This document shows, piece after piece, positions 8,005-15,393 of a DNA stretch of 64,000 bases (position 1 is the first letter of the stretch; each line of letters opens with the position of its first letter). The stretch is from CAVVUC01 sp963751395 (GTDB lineage: Bacteria; Verrucomicrobiota; Verrucomicrobiia; Chthoniobacterales; Chthoniobacteraceae). The stretch is from positions 1,612,001-1,676,000 of the forward strand of contig CAVVUC010000001.1 in assembly GCA_963751395.1 (NCBI GenBank), in the 5' to 3' direction. The notes under the pieces are model-generated. The model ran no database searches and was not told where the DNA came from. It was given only the letters and a program-made list of their open reading frames with translations. The translations under genes and the position numbers were made by a program.

Positions 8005-9270
8005 TCACAACTGCCTCCGCAGAAGATCCAAAGCGGCTTGGGACACAAGCCACTTAAAGGTTTCCCGGTCTGTCGGAAACTTGTGCTGCTCGATCTGGGT
8101 CGCACCGCTTTTCGTGGCCAGTGCGATGAACACCGTTCCCACCGGTTTCTGTTCCGAGCCTCCACCGGGGCCGGCAATGCCTGTCGTGGACAACGCATAA
8201 TCTGCCGACGCGACCCGACGCGCGCCTTCCGCCATCGCAGCGGCAACTTCGCGGCTCACCGCTCCTTGCGCCGCGATCAAATTCGCATCCACGCCCAACT
8301 CGCGCGTTTTGGCTTCGTTTGCATACGTGACAAAGCCTTCGAGAAAAACCTCCGATGCCCCTGGCACGTTGGTGATCCGATTGGCGATGAAACCTCCCGT
8401 GCAGCTTTCCGCGACCGCGAGGGTTTCTTTTCGTCCGGCGAGTTTTTGGACGACCACCTCTTCGAGCGGCCGATCGTCGCAGGAAACGATGTGCGGTTGC
8501 AGTCGTTCCAAAACGATTGCGTCCACCTTTTGCAGCATCACCGGTGATCCGATGCAACGCACAACGACCTCGCCAGGTCTCGCGCAGTAACCCAGTTCGA
8601 TTCCTTCGATCGCAAGGATCTGTGCGCCGACCATGTCCTCGACGTTGGATTCACCCAGGCCCGCGATGCGATAGGAGCGGCATTCGATGTTCGATGGCGG
8701 CAGGATTTGTTTGAGGCGCGGCATCACATGGTCGCGAAACATCGGCTTCAATTCGCGCGGCGGACCGGGAAGCAGGAATAAACTCGGAACTCGGAACTCG
8801 GAATGCGGAGCGGGGGCGCTGCTCCGTTCCGCGTTCCGCATTCCGCATTCCGCATTCAAATACAGCCCCGGCGCGGTTCCGTTTGGATTCGGCAGCACGA
8901 CCGCGCCTTCGGGGACTTGCGCCTGACGCCTGACGCGATCGGTCAGTTTCAGTCCGCGCCGCGCGAACCTTGCCTCGATCGCGCTCATCACCGCGGGATC
9001 GTGAACCAACTCACGCTTCAGCAGTTCGGCCGTGATTTCGCGCGTGAGGTCGTCGGTCGTCGGCCCAAGACCGCCCGTCACGAAAATGATGTCCGAGCGG
9101 CCCATCAATTCGATGAGCGCGTCGCGAATCGCGCTGCCGTCGGGTACCGTGACCTGCCGCTGAATCCGGAGCCCGAGCGGGAAAATCTCCTGTGCAATAA
9201 AGGCGACGTGGGAGTTGATGGTGTTGCCGAGGAGGATTTCCGTGCCTGTGTTGATGACTTCGACTCTCAT
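8005..9270 (-). CDS. cinA: CinA family protein (nicotinamide-nucleotide amidohydrolase)
   Basis: The ATG at 9270 begins MRVEVINTGTEILLG, the usual CinA start; the longer upstream reading is not supported. The N-terminal MoaB/MogA-like domain shows TGGLGPTTDDLTREI. The C-terminal CinA domain shows AESCTGGFIANRI and TTGIAGPGGGSEQKPVGTVF, the NMN deamidase signature. The length is 421 residues. About 25 residues between TAPGLYL and LFLLPGPPREL are extra. They are encoded by a heptanucleotide repeat hairpin (8783-8857) that keeps the frame. CinA-type deamidases recycle NMN formed by DNA ligase. Confidence 0.93.
   Translation of the reverse strand: MRVEVINTGTEILLGNTINSHVAFIAQEIFPLGLRIQRQVTVPDGSAIRDALIELMGRSDIIFVTGGLGPTTDDLTREITAELLKRELVHDPAVMSAIEARFARRGLKLTDRVRRQAQVPEGAVVLPNPNGTAPGLYLNAECGMRNAERSSAPAPHSEFRVPSLFLLPGPPRELKPMFRDHVMPRLKQILPPSNIECRSYRIAGLGESNVEDMVGAQILAIEGIELGYCARPGEVVVRCIGSPVMLQKVDAIVLERLQPHIVSCDDRPLEEVVVQKLAGRKETLAVAESCTGGFIANRITNVPGASEVFLEGFVTYANEAKTRELGVDANLIAAQGAVSREVAAAMAEGARRVASADYALSTTGIAGPGGGSEQKPVGTVFIALATKSGATQIEQHKFPTDRETFKWLVSQAALDLLRRQL
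8783..8857. repeat. Period-7 inverted repeat inserted in frame inside cinA
   Basis: On the plus strand one arm is built from 7-base units of the type CTCGGAA and TGCGGAG. After a G-rich centre, the other arm consists of GTTCCGC/ATTCCGC-type units. The two arms are largely complementary and would form a hairpin. The insert is about 75 bp, a multiple of three, so cinA stays open and gains about 25 residues in a loop just before LFLLPGPPREL. Confidence 0.75.
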
Positions 9271-9335
9271 GAATTTTTCAATTTCGTGCCTGTGATCCGT
9301 TGCTCCGGCCTGCGTAAACGAGGAAAGCAGGAGGC

Positions 9336-10178
9336 TTATTTGCGTTCCAGCAGACGGATCCACTCGGCGATTTTTTGGGCGCGGAGTTCGTCGCTGGCGG
9401 ACTGGAATACGTAGAGCATGTTCGCAAGGATGCGTCGTAACATGATTCGCGCCGAAGCGCCTTCGAGGTGGGAGCGCTCGAGCGTGAGTTTTTGCCGCGC
9501 CAGGATTTGCTCGCAATCCTCCATGCTCAAAATCCGCCCGCGCTCGAACGGATCGAAAAGCACGCGTTCGTGGCGCACGAAGAAGTGGCCGGGAAAATTC
9601 ACGCCTTCGATTTCAAGCCCTGCGCGGTGGCCGATCATCATGTAAATCAGCGACAAAGAAATCGGAATGCCGCGCCGGGTTTCGATGACTTGCGGCAGCA
9701 GCGAGTTTCCGACGATGTAATAGTGCTCGGAGTTTCCGCGGAAACCGAGTTGATCGCCCAGGAAATTCCCCATGAGCCGCACGCGTTCGTCTGCGCGGCG
9801 AATCCCCCCCAGCATGTTGCCCAACCGGCGCGACCACTGATCGAGCTGCCGCTTGTAGGGCTTCAGATCAACGCCCGGCATGAACGCACGGGCCAGCAGC
9901 CAGTTGGCGTGTTCGATGTTGCTGTCAATTGGGAACGAAGGACACAGCGCAGTCAGTTCATTCTCGGCGTTGCGCGAATCGATTTCGCCGAGCACTTCCT
10001 TTACGTGACGTGTCACCGCCTCGTCATCGATCAACAGCATCTCTTCGAGGCAGGGAATTGCCTCGGAGCCTTTCGCGGTGAGTTGCTGTTTGACGAGGTT
10101 GACCGTGAGAGGATCGTCATCCCGCAGCAGCCGCAAAATCGCGTCTTTTTGATCCAACATCCACCGATTGTAACTCAA
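9336..10178 (-). CDS. SirB1-like transglutaminase-fold protein with TPR tail
   Basis: The product (280 residues from a TTG start) has an N-terminal HEAT-like helical part. The Transglut_core2/SirB1 domain follows (about residues 90-230, with RRGIPISLSLIYM and VNFPGHFFVRH), and the C-terminus is helical. The role of this family is not established. The TTG start at 10178 overlaps the TGA of the upstream CPXCG gene as TTGA, which suggests translational coupling. An ATG at 10160 (residue 7) is an alternative start. The expected family Cys is not obvious, so it may be a non-catalytic transglutaminase fold. Confidence 0.85.
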   Translation of the reverse strand: MSYNRWMLDQKDAILRLLRDDDPLTVNLVKQQLTAKGSEAIPCLEEMLLIDDEAVTRHVKEVLGEIDSRNAENELTALCPSFPIDSNIEHANWLLARAFMPGVDLKPYKRQLDQWSRRLGNMLGGIRRADERVRLMGNFLGDQLGFRGNSEHYYIVGNSLLPQVIETRRGIPISLSLIYMMIGHRAGLEIEGVNFPGHFFVRHERVLFDPFERGRILSMEDCEQILARQKLTLERSHLEGASARIMLRRILANMLYVFQSASDELRAQKIAEWIRLLERK

Positions 10179-10360
10179 CTGGCGCTGGCCGCTACGTCAA
10201 AAATTTCGCCCGGCTCGCAAGTCACATCGAGCTGGATCGGGCGGCAGCACACGGGGCAGTCTTCGATGGTCGAATACCCGCCCTGCGAAGTGTCGATCAT
10301 CGTTCGATAAGTCTCACCGCAGTGAGGACACATCACCTCCGCTTCGATGAGAAGGCTCAT
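10175..10360 (-). CDS. CPXCG motif cysteine-rich mini-protein
   Basis: This 61-residue protein starts MSLLIEAEVMCPHCGE and carries two zinc-knuckle pairs, CPHC (about residues 11-14) and CPVC (about 36-39). This is the pattern of the CPXCG-motif family (PF14255 type). It probably binds one zinc ion; no function is known. Its ATG overlaps the rsfS stop as TGATG and its own TGA overlaps the next start. It is therefore the middle gene of a translationally coupled series. A much longer frame runs upstream, but that part lies inside rsfS and nadD. Confidence 0.8.
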   Translation of the reverse strand: MSLLIEAEVMCPHCGETYRTMIDTSQGGYSTIEDCPVCCRPIQLDVTCEPGEIFDVAASAS

Positions 10361-10716
10361 CACTCGATACCAGCAAGGGCCAGTCGCGGCGCATCGCTCC
10401 ACAGATCTTCGAGGCTGTAGAACGAGCGCTTTTGGGCGAGGAAAATGTGGACGATGACATCGCTGTAATCGATCACGATCCATTGGCTCATCGGATAGCC
10501 GTCCACGCCGTGTGCAACGACCCCATGCTCCTTCTTGAGAGTTTCCTGAATTTCTCCGGCGATTGCCTTGAGGTGCGGTTCGGACGTTCCCGAGCAGATC
10601 ACGAAAAAATCCGTGAAGCTCGAAATCTTCCGCAGATCGATCGCAACGATTTCCTCCGCCTTTTTGTTTGAGGCGAGTGTGGCGCAGAGTGTGGCTAGTT
10701 TCTTGGAGGTGATGAT
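10360..10716 (-). CDS. rsfS: Ribosomal silencing factor RsfS, with no ATG/GTG/TTG at the expected start
   Basis: The reading frame covers the full RsfS domain: AEEIVAIDLRKISSFTDFF, ICSGTSEPHLKAIAG, WIVIDYSDVIVHIF and LEDLWSD. RsfS binds ribosomal protein L14 and blocks subunit joining in starvation. No ATG, GTG or TTG occurs in this frame between the upstream stop (about 10831) and a GTG at 10602 inside the conserved core. The most plausible start is ATC at 10716. It is preceded by AAGGA at a normal ribosome-binding distance and lies just inside the end of nadD. The coordinates use that start. A base error or a shorter start remains possible. The stop overlaps the CPXCG ATG. Confidence 0.85.
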   Translation of the reverse strand: MITSKKLATLCATLASNKKAEEIVAIDLRKISSFTDFFVICSGTSEPHLKAIAGEIQETLKKEHGVVAHGVDGYPMSQWIVIDYSDVIVHIFLAQKRSFYSLEDLWSDAPRLALAGIE

Positions 10717-11276
10717 TTTGGTTCCTTGTAAAGTTGGTGTCGTTCGATGAGGGCCCTGACTTTGTCGGGAACGAGATAGCGTATCGACTGGCCGTTGGCA
10801 ACGCGGTCGCGAATCTCCGTGGCGGAGATGTCAACGCGCCGATGCAACGTCGGGAACAGATGCGCCACCGATTTGTCGTTGCGGTTGAGCACGACGAATT
10901 GGACGAGCTGCTCGAGTTCCTGGATGCGCCGCCATGTGTGCAACTCGCGGATGTTATCCTCGCCGACAAGATAGAACACCTCGGCCTCGTCATGGCGCGC
11001 CTTGATTTCCAGAACCGTATCGATCGTGAACGAAGGCCCCTTGCGATAGAGTTCGCAATCGTCGATCACGAACCGCGGTTCGTCCTCGATTGCCGCGAGA
11101 AGCATTTCCTTCCGGACCGAAGGTTCCGCCGGGTTGGTGTCCTGCTTGTGCGGAGACAGCGACGCGGGAATGAAGATAACCCGGTCCAGACCCAGATCCT
11201 CGATGGCGTCGCGCGCGAGGATGAGATGTCCGTTGTGAACCGGGTCGAAGGTTCCGCCGTAGAGTCCGATCTTCAC
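10695..11276 (-). CDS. nadD: Nicotinate-nucleotide adenylyltransferase
   Basis: From the GTG at 11276 the product begins VKIGLYGGTFDPVHNGH, containing the nucleotidyltransferase HxGH motif (HNGH). It ends with the ISATEIRDR motif (DISATEIRD) and LIERHQLY typical of NadD. It is about 193 residues, a normal length. NadD makes deamido-NAD from nicotinate mononucleotide and ATP. The GTG overlaps the TGA of the preceding NamZ relic as GTGA. Its 3' end overlaps the probable rsfS start by about 20 bp. nadD-rsfS adjacency is common across bacteria. Confidence 0.95.
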   Translation of the reverse strand: MKIGLYGGTFDPVHNGHLILARDAIEDLGLDRVIFIPASLSPHKQDTNPAEPSVRKEMLLAAIEDEPRFVIDDCELYRKGPSFTIDTVLEIKARHDEAEVFYLVGEDNIRELHTWRRIQELEQLVQFVVLNRNDKSVAHLFPTLHRRVDISATEIRDRVANGQSIRYLVPDKVRALIERHQLYKEPKSSPPRN

Positions 11277-11749
11277 GAAGTTAGTTTTGGGTAAAGGAGA
11301 AACGGGTTCCGCTCGGCCCGGAAACGCGACAGGCTGGAGTTCCAACTGGCGACAATGCCCTGCACAGGCACGCCTTTCTCCGACTGCGAACGGATCGACT
11401 TGCTGCCGTGGCATTTGAAAAACATCTGCAGCTTGTCACCGGCTGAACGCGCGAACAAATCGGGTTTCGCGACACGGTTGGCGTATGCGAGCATGTAAAC
11501 GCCAAGAGCGCAGAGATCGGTGGTTGTGCGCGCCCCCTGCCGTCCGCCCTTCGAGTATTCGGAAAACGTGACGCCAAGGGCGCGCGTCTTTCTGCCGCTC
11601 GAATCGACTCCGGTCTGGTTTGTCACAAGCCCGACGCGTTTGCCCTGCAGAATCCCGAAGCCCTGCTTTTGCAGAACGTCAATGCCGAGTTCGACAGATG
11701 CCGGGGCGCCGTGCAGGGCGAGCACAAGAACGCAGACGGCGAGCAGCAT
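11273..11749 (-). pseudogene. NamZ-like (DUF1343) gene with its central region deleted in frame
   Basis: The frame from ATG 11749 encodes 158 residues with a signal peptide. The mature N-terminus matches the start of DUF1343/NamZ exo-beta-N-acetylmuramidases (VELGIDVLQKQGFGILQGKR, then GLVTNQTGVDSSGR). After RKT the text jumps to what reads as the family's C-terminal segment (GVTFSEYS, then VQGIVASWNSSLSRF and RNPFLLYPK). NamZ proteins are usually near 400 residues, so roughly 230 residues, including the active-site region (the FSPEHG motif of the family), are missing. The frame stays open and coupled to nadD. It could be a retained shortened gene, but muramidase activity is unlikely. Confidence 0.65.
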
Positions 11750-11769
11750 TTTCTTCACTCGATGAGCGT

Positions 11770-11805
11770 GGACGGGAATCACGAGTTGGACGGGAATCAC
11801 GAGTT
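11770..11805. repeat. Perfect 18-bp tandem duplication
   Basis: GGACGGGAATCACGAGTT occurs twice without a gap (11770-11787 and 11788-11805). It lies upstream of the ATG of the NamZ relic, within its possible leader, and looks like a recent slippage event. Confidence 0.9.
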
Positions 11806-11942
11806 GCACATTACGGAAGGCTTTCCGACAGGTCAACCCATGCCATTTTGATTGGCGCGCTGCGTTCAGGGTTTTTACCTCGCCTCAAATGAAGGACTTC
11901 TGTTAGTCCTCAACCGCAACTCCGCAATTCCAATCGACAATC

Positions 11943-12992
11943 ATGACCCCCCGAAACCGAATTCTTGCAACCATCAACCGCCAGCCCGTTGATCGTCCGC
12001 CGGTCGATCTGTGGTGTACGCCGGAGGTGCTCGACAGCTTGCGTGCCCATACCGGAAAACAGGATGAACTCGAAGTTTTTCAAGCGCTCGGACTCGATAA
12101 AGTCGTCTGGGTGTTTCCCGGCTACGGGAGCGGACGGTTCGACCCGAACGAAGGCGGCGGGCGAACGATGTGGGGCGTCCCAACCCGCATGATCAAAGCC
12201 GGGCTGGCGACCTACCAGGAATTCGGCACACCGCCGCTGGGAACTTTCGAGGATCCCGCGCAACTTGGCGACTACCCGCTCTGGCCCGATCCGGACAAGT
12301 TCGATTACGCCGGCGCGAAAGCATGGGCGGAACGCGCCCGCTCGTTCGATTTCGCCACGATCGGCCCGTGGATTTCGCACTTCGAGATCTACTGCCAGAT
12401 GCGCGGTCTGGAGAATGCGCTCATGGACGTCGTTGCGGAACCCGAATTCCTCGACGCCGCCCTCGACCGGATCGACGCCATCCAGTCGGCGATGCTGGAA
12501 CGCCTGCTGACGGAACTCGGTGACCTCATCGACATCGTCTTCATCAGCGACGACATGGCGACGCAGGAAAGCCTTCTCATTTCACTCGACGCCTGGGAGC
12601 GCCACTTTCGCGACCGCCTCAAGAACTGGTGCGACATCATCCACCGCCACGGGAAGAAGGTGCTCTTTCACACCGACGGCGCCGCGCGTCCGCTCGTGCC
12701 GCACCTGATCCGCTGCGGAATCGACATCCTCAACCCCATTCAACACATCTGCCCCGGCATGGATAGCGCCGGCTTGAAGCGCGACTTTGGCGATGCCGTC
12801 ATCTTCCACGGTGGCGTGGACAACCAGCATGTCCTCCCGCACGGAACGCCCGACGACGTGCGCCGCGAGACCCGCGCCTGCTTGGAAACGCTCGGGAAAA
12901 ACGGCGGCTACATCTGCTGCTCGTGCCACAACGTCCAGGCCGGAACGCCGGTCGAGAACGTGCTCGCGATGATCGACGAGGCGCAGCGCTGA
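11943..12992 (+). CDS. Uroporphyrinogen decarboxylase-like (URO-D) protein
   Basis: The 349-residue product begins MTPRNRILATINRQPVDRPP, the standard opening of URO-D superfamily proteins. The TIM-barrel domain spans the whole length. The C-terminal motifs HGGVDNQHVLPHGTPDDV and CSCHNVQAGTPVENV resemble corrinoid/cobalamin-dependent methyltransferases (MtaA/CmuA-like branch) more than heme-pathway HemE. The substrate is unknown. The gene stands alone on the plus strand, and the accessory island begins less than 100 bp after its stop. Confidence 0.88.
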   Translation: MTPRNRILATINRQPVDRPPVDLWCTPEVLDSLRAHTGKQDELEVFQALGLDKVVWVFPGYGSGRFDPNEGGGRTMWGVPTRMIKAGLATYQEFGTPPLGTFEDPAQLGDYPLWPDPDKFDYAGAKAWAERARSFDFATIGPWISHFEIYCQMRGLENALMDVVAEPEFLDAALDRIDAIQSAMLERLLTELGDLIDIVFISDDMATQESLLISLDAWERHFRDRLKNWCDIIHRHGKKVLFHTDGAARPLVPHLIRCGIDILNPIQHICPGMDSAGLKRDFGDAVIFHGGVDNQHVLPHGTPDDVRRETRACLETLGKNGGYICCSCHNVQAGTPVENVLAMIDEAQR

Positions 12993-13084
12993 CCGCTCAG
13001 GGTTGGTGCTCTGCTTTCACAGCGAACGGATCGAGGGCGCCCCGCCGTGCCCGGCACCCTGATGGCTGAGCCGTTTGCCCCAAC

Positions 13085-13312
13085 CCCCCTCCTCTCGGGG
13101 GAAAAGAGAAAATGATACGGGAAGCAATGAAGGTTGACGCGGCGAAGGTCGCGCTTGCGGATGGAAAACGATTTGGGTCGCTCTGCTGCCTCCAATATGA
13201 AGCGTCGCAAATCACCGTAGAAATCGTCCGCAAGCTCCGGGCCGGCAACCAGCTCGTAATACTCCATAATCGCCTCGACATCGGACTTCGCTGATGGTGG
13301 CCATAACGTGAG
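13085..13312 (-). pseudogene. ParE/RelE-type toxin fragment, truncated at both ends
   Basis: The minus strand reads PPSAKSDVEAIMEYYE, then FYGDLRRFILEAAERP, then DLRRVNLHCFPYHFLF, the core of a ParE-type toxin. The expected last strand after HFLF (usually R-x-V-x-V-x-VRH) is replaced by unrelated residues. There is no start codon before the frame merges with the IS91-like relic that begins at 13319. Both ends therefore look cut by rearrangement. No matching antitoxin is visible. Confidence 0.65.
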
Positions 13313-13318
13313 TTTAGC

Positions 13319-13830
13319 GTGAGCTGCTTTCGGTGCAAGCGCGCGAAGTCGCCTGCCATTCCTTGCAACCACCGCTCCTGCCCGCAATGCGGCAGGGAGG
13401 CCACCGCGCAATGGGTCGGGCGCGAACTGGGCAAACGGGTCGGCGCTCCCTGTTTCATGGTCACGTTCACGGTGCCCGGGGAACTGCGGGGACTCTTTTT
13501 CGGCCCCGCGGCAAAGCCGGTGTTCGATGTCTTTTTCGCGGCGGCCTCCGAAGCGCTCTCAGAGACCCTCGCCAGCCCGCGCTGGCTCGGGGCCGGGCGC
13601 AGCGGGTTCACGATGATCCTCCACACATGGGAACCAGCGCCTGCTCTTTCACCCTCATATCCACTGCGTTGTGCCGGGGGCGGGCATCGATGCCGCGGGG
13701 CGCGTTGTCAGCGTCAGGATCCCAGGGTTCCTCGTGCCGCAGCCCGTGCTGCGAGGCGCGTTCCGGCAGCTCTTCGCGCGCAAGCTCGATGCGCTTCGCC
13801 AGCTCCGCGAACGAGAGGCGAAACCTCACA
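13319..13830 (+). pseudogene. IS91-family transposase relic, copy A (5'-truncated, frameshifted)
   Basis: The first frame encodes the C-rich zinc-binding start of IS91 transposases (CNHRSCPQCGREATAQW), then GAPCFMVTFTVPGELR and GFTMILHTW. At the GGG of 13629-13631 the frame shifts by one base, and the product continues LLFHPHIHCVVPGAG. This contains the His-x-His motif of the Y2 rolling-circle transposase, followed by PQPVLRGAFRQLFARKLDAL. The region with the two catalytic tyrosines and the C-terminal zinc ribbon is missing. The piece is inactive. Confidence 0.85.
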
Positions 13831-14188
13831 GGCGCGCAATGTCGGCGCGCTTTTCTGAAAATAGCCAAGCGCTTTAGCGCTGGGTAACGTGCCAAACAAA
13901 CCAGCCAAGTCCCGCATGGGACGAAAGAAATGCTCTGCCGTCCCTGGCGGGACTTTGAATTGTTGGCTGACGAGTTTTCCAGCCATCAATGGCTGGGCTA
14001 TTGCCAGCAGGGAAACCGAGTTTCAAGCCGGCAGCCGCCCGGGAATCACGGTTCCGTCAGCGGAAAGGTGCCAAAACCGGTGTCGCCGGGATGCCAGGGC
14101 TTTGCGCGAACCGGTTCAGTGGACTCCACCCGGAGCGAGCCGGAAAACATAAGAAGCATAAGGCCGCGCCACTTTATTCGGCGGGCTT
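13831..14188 (+). repeat. Non-coding tail of IS91-like copy A with palindromic intergenic repeats
   Basis: No gene is visible. The stretch holds REP-like palindromes, including CCAGCCATCAATGGCTGG at about 13979-13996. It ends with the sequence shared with 15561-15665 (direct repeat starting at 14084). An imperfect hairpin (AAGGCCGCGCC facing GGCGGGCTT) lies immediately before GTTC at 14189. IS91-family oriIS ends carry a terminal hairpin and abut GTTC/CTTG-type targets, so this could be the 3' end of the element. That assignment is inferred. Confidence 0.5.
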
Positions 14189-14243
14189 GTTCAACCAGGG
14201 GTGCAGTCGGAGGGCTCGTGCCTCGCCTCCGCTGCACCCTTTA
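14084..14243. repeat. 160-bp direct repeat, copy 1 (partner 15561-15720)
   Basis: This segment matches 15561-15720 base for base without gaps. I count six differences by eye. It covers the last 105 bp of the IS91-like tail and most of the attC-like hairpin. The copies diverge exactly at the R'' core of the attC-like sites. Confidence 0.9.
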
Positions 14244-14252
14244 TGGTTTCGA
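14189..14252 (-). other. Candidate integron attC site (attC2)
   Basis: Read on the minus strand, the site starts with R'' TCGAAAC (14252-14246), 1 bp after the toxin stop codon, and ends with R' GTTGAAC (14195-14189), which fits GTTRRRY. Between them an 8-bp plus 6-bp stem forms (GGGTGCAG with CTGCACCC; CGGAGG with CCTCCG), with one unpaired base on one side, like the extrahelical bases of attC. It is 64 bp, exactly the length of attC1, and near-identical to it. R'' is less canonical than in attC1. Confidence 0.7.
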
Positions 14253-14253
14253 C

Positions 14254-14553
14254 CTATTTTTTGTTTAGTCGTTTGTAAATCCAGTCGGGGCTTCGTCGCA
14301 GGTCAATGACCGCCCAGATCGTCACTTCATCGCAATCGACTGAGTAAAATACGCCATGGGGAAAAACCCTGCTCAACAGACGATGAAATCCCAGAATCTC
14401 ACGGTGAATGCCGGCAGTGATCTTCAGACCTTCAATATCCGAACGCAGACAGGCCGTGAAGTAGTCTCCCAAGCCGTATTCTTGTGCTTCGTAAAACAGA
14501 AATCCCTCATTGAGATCGCCAAATGCATCCTCAGAAATGAGTATCTTCTTCAC
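14254..14553 (-). CDS. RelE/ParE-family toxin of a type II toxin-antitoxin pair
   Basis: The GTG at 14553 begins VKKILISEDAFGDLNEGFLF. The 99-residue product shows the ParE/RelE beta-alpha pattern (YFTACLRSDIEGLK, RVFPHGVFYSVD, VTIWAVIDLRRSPDWI). Toxins of this superfamily act as mRNA interferases or gyrase poisons; the sequence does not decide which. The GTG overlaps the antitoxin TGA as GTGA. The stop (TAG, 14254-14256) is followed at once by the attC-like site, as expected for a cassette gene. Confidence 0.85.
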   Translation of the reverse strand: MKKILISEDAFGDLNEGFLFYEAQEYGLGDYFTACLRSDIEGLKITAGIHREILGFHRLLSRVFPHGVFYSVDCDEVTIWAVIDLRRSPDWIYKRLNKK

Positions 14554-14759
14554 CCGCGTCCAATAGCATATTTGACTTTGTCCCAATCAAGAAGCCTGGC
14601 TTCTCCGCTCTGAACACGTGCTTGGCGCTCCCTCAAAAGGGCCATTAATTCCTGCGAGACAGGAGCTTCCTCGTAGTGCTCCCGCATGTCCTCCCAGATA
14701 GCCTCCATGATCCGAATCTTCTCATCGGCAGGAAGGATTTTGATGTCCTGTGCAGTCAT
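14550..14759 (-). CDS. Addiction-module antitoxin (PF09720 type)
   Basis: The 69-residue product (MTAQDIKILPADEKIRIMEA, then IWEDM) is a short helical protein with the LPADEKIRIMEAIWEDM pattern of the 'putative addiction module component' family. That family regularly precedes RelE/ParE toxins. It lies upstream of its toxin with a 4-bp overlap. It would neutralise the toxin by direct binding and probably autorepress the pair. Confidence 0.85.
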   Translation of the reverse strand: MTAQDIKILPADEKIRIMEAIWEDMREHYEEAPVSQELMALLRERQARVQSGEARLLDWDKVKYAIGRG

Positions 14760-14837
14760 TTTTCAAAATTACCCAACTGTCCGAGAAACGCGATTCTTTT
14801 TTGTCGAACGACCAGGCCAGAACACAACATCCACGAT

Positions 14838-15027
14838 TAACACGAGAGCCGGGCACCGGCACAAGCCCCATGATTGTTTTCAACAAGGTGCTCTTGCCCG
14901 CTCCGTTCGGGCCGATCAAACACGCAAAGTCGCCTTTCGCGATCTCCAGCGATATGTCCTCCAGCACCTCGGTCTCGCCGTAGCGGACAAAGAGGTTTTC
15001 GACCTTGAGTAAAATCGGTTTTTCCAT
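14838..15027 (-). pseudogene. N-terminal fragment of an ABC transporter ATPase
   Basis: From ATG 15027 the product reads MEKPILLKVENLFVRYGETE, then the Walker A segment CLIGPNGAGKSTLLK and IMGLVPVPGS. Similarity then stops. The Q-loop, signature motif and Walker B are all missing. It resembles the first 60 residues of metal-type (ZnuC/MntB-like) ATPases. The frame continues to 14722 through unrelated sequence that overlaps the antitoxin start. Confidence 0.8.
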
Positions 15028-15210
15028 TCGGTGGCGGGTCGCTCTGAGGTTCCCACGAAACAGCGTTTTGCCGTCGTTCGCAATGAAGTTCGGGAGACTT
15101 CCCAGAAATTGGGCGCGCCGGAAGCGGCACGGCAGGCCCCGTTGGATTTCATGCAGAGGACGCAAAGAACGCTTGGAAAGCAAGGAGTGGAAAATGAATC
15201 TGCTCCTTGA
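15028..15210. other. Non-coding stretch upstream of the ABC fragment
   Basis: No gene, repeat or RNA recognised. Readings in all frames are broken or compositionally odd. Confidence 0.5.
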
Positions 15211-15393
15211 GCAGCGCTCAACCGGTGCCCCAAACTCGGCAGGCCCATCCTCCTCGGGCCGGCCGATCCTCCACCGCAAAAACCCGGCCCCCTCTGCCCC
15301 TGCTGCGGCACGCCGATGATCCCGCTCATGCGCCTGCCCGCTTCCTGGAACTCCGGACGCGCTCCGCCCGCTCCCCACTGCCGCCGCGCATGA
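15211..15393 (+). pseudogene. IS91-family transposase relic, copy B (C-terminal zinc ribbon only)
   Basis: One plus frame reads DPPPQKPGPLCPCCGTPMIP then LMRLPASW and ends at TGA 15391-15393. A Pro-rich linker followed by CPxCG-PM and a short tail is the usual C-terminus of IS91 transposases. An in-frame stop lies upstream at about 15208-15210, so only the tail survives. It is on the same strand as copy A and is likewise followed by the 160-bp repeat and an attC-like site. Confidence 0.6.

Noticed and set aside
8005..9516. CinA with an 82-residue N-terminal extension
   Set aside because: The extension has no family support, and MRVEVINTGTE at 9270 is the standard start.
10175..10993. A single 272-residue protein covering rsfS
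   Set aside because: Only the last 61 residues are meaningful (CPXCG protein); the upstream part is antisense or out-of-frame to rsfS and nadD.
13831..14188. Possible CRISPR-like or tandem repeat array
   Set aside because: Only isolated palindromes and one two-copy direct repeat are present; no regular repeat-spacer pattern anywhere in the window.
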